Part shown: in pieces, positions 5,631 through 7,408 of the stretch
Layout of the letters: each line of letters opens with the position of its first letter
Numbering within the stretch: position 1 is the first letter of the stretch
Origin: Thermoplasmata archaeon
Lineage (GTDB): Archaea > Thermoplasmatota > Thermoplasmata > UBA184
Direction of reading: 5' to 3'
Assembly: GCA_030039915.1 (NCBI GenBank)
Contig: JASHUP010000221.1
Span: 1 to 7,408, forward strand
Length of the DNA stretch: 7,408 nucleotides
Position numbers and translations under genes: made by a program
Notes under the pieces: model-generated
Database searches by the model: none
Told to the model about the DNA's origin: nothing
What the model saw: the letters and a program-made list of their open reading frames with translations, nothing else

Positions 5631-6497
5631 CTAGCCGGTGCTCGGGGTTTTCGGGGAGTTGCCGGAGGCCCCTCCGCGCTCGGGTCGTCCCGAGACGTAA
5701 TGCCATCGGAGGGACGCGTGCATGAGAGCGATTGGCTTCATCGCGGACTCGACGTAGCGCAGCGGATGGGCCACCGGCCGGCGCCGCTCGGCGAGGCGTC
5801 CCCTCAACTCGCCGTTCTTCATCAGCGACATCGCCATCGCCACCAGGTATCGGTAGCGCTTCCGGAGCCAGCGCGGGAAGCTCGATTCCTCGCTCTTATC
5901 GTGGAACACCCACGCGTCCGGCACGAACACTCCGACGAGACCGGCGCGGGCGGCTCGGGTCTCGAGGTCGTGGTCTTCCGCGAACGAGATTCGTGTATCG
6001 AAGCCGAGCCGACGAAGGAGTGCGGTCTTCCACGCCGTGTTCTGGAGAGGAAGATACGTCACCCGGCGCGGCACGAGGTCGGCGTAGATCGACTCTTCGA
6101 GCAGGACCGAGTATCGCTCGAGGGAACCTTGCGGGGCCCGAAGCGGACGGGTCGGTCCGCCCGAGAAATCCGCCGCCCCCGATTCGATGGGCGCGGTCAA
6201 CCGCTCGAGCCATTCGGGCGGCGCGCGCTCGTCGGCGTCGAGGAAGGCCGTGATCGAATCGGCGAGCTCGTCGAGACTGCCCGACCGGGCCTCGACGATG
6301 CCCCCCGGAAATCGGCGGGACGTCAGCGAAAGTCGAGGAAACGTGCGCGCGGCGAGGGCCAGCAGCTCGGAGGGGGTCGCGGGCGACGCGGCGATGAAGA
6401 CGTGGTCGGGTCGACGGGTCTGCCGGTCGAGCGACGCGAGCGCGTCCAGCAGCCGCCGGTCGTCTCGGACGGCAATCTCTACGCCTATCGTTCCCAT
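5631..6497 (-). CDS. Glycosyltransferase family 2 (GT-A fold)
   Basis: Nucleotide-sugar-dependent transferase of 288 residues from the ATG at 6497. The GT-A fold begins GVEIAVRDDRRLLDALASL (residues 5-23), which is the usual start of a GT2 domain. The metal/nucleotide-sugar motif is FLDADE (85-90). The acceptor-side acidic motif is AEDHDLETRAARAG (173-186). The C-terminal third is basic (RWLRKRYRYLV, 209-219). A mildly hydrophobic stretch near 251-263 may bind the membrane surface; no clear transmembrane anchor is seen. A GTG at 6569 in the same frame would add 24 residues, but these are arginine-rich, unlike a GT2 N-terminus, and that codon lies beyond the TTAA-containing promoter candidate. 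Divergent from a GT4 gene 89 bases away, suggesting a surface-glycan function. The sugar substrate cannot be told. Confidence 0.88.
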   Translation of the reverse strand: MGTIGVEIAVRDDRRLLDALASLDRQTRRPDHVFIAASPATPSELLALAARTFPRLSLTSRRFPGGIVEARSGSLDELADSITAFLDADERAPPEWLERLTAPIESGAADFSGGPTRPLRAPQGSLERYSVLLEESIYADLVPRRVTYLPLQNTAWKTALLRRLGFDTRISFAEDHDLETRAARAGLVGVFVPDAWVFHDKSEESSFPRWLRKRYRYLVAMAMSLMKNGELRGRLAERRRPVAHPLRYVESAMKPIALMHASLRWHYVSGRPERGGASGNSPKTPSTG

Positions 6498-6556
6498 GAT
6501 CTCGCGACGATGCTCCGGTGCGCGACCGCTCCGCCGAACGGTCACGGTTCGCGAAG

Positions 6557-6566
6557 TGCTTAATCC
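6557..6566 (+). promoter_or_regulatory. TATA-like box in the divergent glycosyltransferase intergenic region
   Basis: TGCTTAATCC is the only AT-rich island between the two glycosyltransferase genes. Its centre is about 25 bases before the GTG at 6587, fitting a leaderless transcript of the GT4 gene. Read on the other strand (GGATTAAGCA), it could also serve the GT2 gene with a leader of about 35-40 bases. Confidence 0.5.
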
Positions 6567-6586
6567 CACGGGGTCCTCGGGAAGGC

Positions 6587-7408
6587 GTGCGGGTTCTCCT
6601 CATCGGAGGGGGCGTGCAGCCGATACCTCCGACGGGGTACGGTGCCGTCGAACGGATCCTGGCCGACCTGCGCACGGCCCTGATCGCGGCCGGTCACGAG
6701 GCGGTCGTGATCAATCGGGTACGACACCGACAAATGCGGGACGAGTACCCGTTCGCCTGGGAACTCCCCGGGCTCCTGCGAAAGGAACGGTTCGATGTCC
6801 TGCACGCCCATACCCCGGTCGTGGCCAACCGACTCGCGTTCAGCGGATTTCCGTTCGTCTACACCTCGCACTCCCGACACTGGTTCTATCGCGCCCAGTG
6901 GTCGCATCGGTGGGGATACTGGCTCGAGCGGCGGGCGGTACGTCGGGCGACGGCCGCGGTGGCCCTCACTCCCACACTCGCTCGAGCGATGGCAGGTGCC
7001 GTCCGCCCGCGGCTGCCGCCCACGTCGGTGATCCCGTTCGGCGTCGACTCGGAGAAGTTTCACCCGGAGTGGACGCGCCGCGTCGGGCGGGAAGCGCTCG
7101 GCGTCGGGGTCGTGCAGCCGTTCAAACGGTGGGAGATGGCCGCCCGGGCGCTGAAGGGTCTCGGGGTCCGCCTTCGCATCGCCGGGCCGATGCCGTCTCC
7201 CGAGTATGCCGCGGCCGTGCGTGCCTCGGGAGACCGCGTGGAACTGCTCGGGGAAGTGGACGAAGAGGAGTTAGTCCGCCTCTATGCCGAGAGCGATTTT
7301 CTCGTGCACCCGAGCGCGGTCGAGGTACTGTCCGCGACGGTACTCGAGGCTCTCGCCGCCGGACTGCCCATCGTTGGCGGACCCCCGGTGGACGGCGTGG
7401 TGGAGGAA
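6587..7408 (+). CDS. Glycosyltransferase family 4 (GT-B fold), 3'-truncated by window edge
   Basis: The open frame from GTG at 6587 to the window end gives 274 residues with no stop. The N-terminal Rossmann domain begins MRVLLIGGG and contains PPTGYGAVERILADL (14-28), the usual GT4 glycine loop and donor-side helix. HAHTP (74-78) and YTSHS (92-96) follow. The linker has VIPFGVDSEKFHP (148-160). The C-terminal domain has PFKRWEMAARAL (178-189) and LRIAG (196-200). The end carries the EX7E motif, E246 to E254, followed by ALAAGLPIVGG. The family's usual phenylalanine-glycine after the first glutamate is Leu-Ser here. GTG was chosen because it opens the conserved first beta strand and sits 25 bases after a TATA-like box. 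Probably adds a hexose to a lipid-linked or surface glycan; donor and acceptor are unknown. The missing part is the C-terminal end. Confidence 0.9.
   Translation, partial: MRVLLIGGGVQPIPPTGYGAVERILADLRTALIAAGHEAVVINRVRHRQMRDEYPFAWELPGLLRKERFDVLHAHTPVVANRLAFSGFPFVYTSHSRHWFYRAQWSHRWGYWLERRAVRRATAAVALTPTLARAMAGAVRPRLPPTSVIPFGVDSEKFHPEWTRRVGREALGVGVVQPFKRWEMAARALKGLGVRLRIAGPMPSPEYAAAVRASGDRVELLGEVDEEELVRLYAESDFLVHPSAVEVLSATVLEALAAGLPIVGGPPVDGVVEE

Noticed and set aside
5370..6563. A 397-codon plus-strand open frame opposite GT2 and the start of FKBP
   Set aside because: It spans two real minus-strand genes and their promoter, has arginine-rich composition and shows no family motif.
6498..6569. 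Extension of the GT2 gene to the GTG at 6569
   Set aside because: The added residues are arginine- and serine-rich and unlike a GT2 N-terminus. The ATG at 6497 directly opens the expected first beta strand, and the GTG lies beyond the AT-rich promoter candidate.
1..7408. Defence system, prophage, insertion sequence or CRISPR array
   Set aside because: No integrase, transposase, nuclease or repeat-spacer pattern was seen. Every sizeable frame with conserved motifs belongs to translation, metabolism, folding, membrane or glycan functions.

Overview
The window looks like a GC-rich archaeal chromosome. Ribosomal protein S6e is followed by translation initiation factor aIF2 gamma, a pairing typical of Archaea. 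There is also a FlaK-type A24 peptidase, a long archaeal FKBP prolyl isomerase, and recognisable TATA-like boxes about 25-45 bases ahead of several starts. A GC-rich Thermoplasmata-like lineage is my best guess, but that is an inference from gene style and could be wrong. No phage, plasmid, insertion sequence or CRISPR array is visible. This is ordinary core and accessory chromosome, almost fully packed with genes.

Layout. (1) Positions 1-1197, minus strand: S6e, then aIF2 gamma with a 4-base ATGA overlap; aIF2 gamma runs off the left edge. (2) Positions 1198-1409: a divergent intergenic region with the S6e promoter, four consecutive potential stem-loops and the promoter of the next gene. (3) Positions 1410-2330, plus strand: a membrane A24 (prepilin/preflagellin-type) peptidase with both catalytic aspartates. 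(4) Positions 2383-4330, plus strand: a three-gene unit joined by ATGA overlaps, namely the cobalamin-binding small subunit of methylmalonyl-CoA mutase, its MeaB/ArgK-type GTPase chaperone, and a membrane-anchored class I SAM methyltransferase. (5) Positions 4314-4602, minus strand: two tiny single-span membrane proteins of 41 and 40 residues that a default ORF length cut-off would miss. (6) Positions 4662-5555, minus strand: a long FKBP-type prolyl isomerase with a low-complexity tail. (7) Positions 5631-6497, minus strand, and 6587 to the right edge, plus strand: a divergent pair of glycosyltransferases, family 2 and family 4. The second has a GTG start and is cut by the window end.

How the genes fit together. 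The mutase small subunit and MeaB form a functional pair for coenzyme B12-dependent methylmalonyl-CoA/succinyl-CoA interconversion, but the catalytic large subunit is not in this window. The coupled methyltransferase resembles FAM173/ATPSC-KMT-like lysine methyltransferases and may simply share the transcript. The glycosyltransferases point to cell-surface glycan or glycolipid synthesis. The peptidase points to surface filament biogenesis, although no pilin or archaellin is present. The least explained parts are the tandem micro-membrane-protein genes (4314-4602) and the stem-loop cluster (1262-1359).
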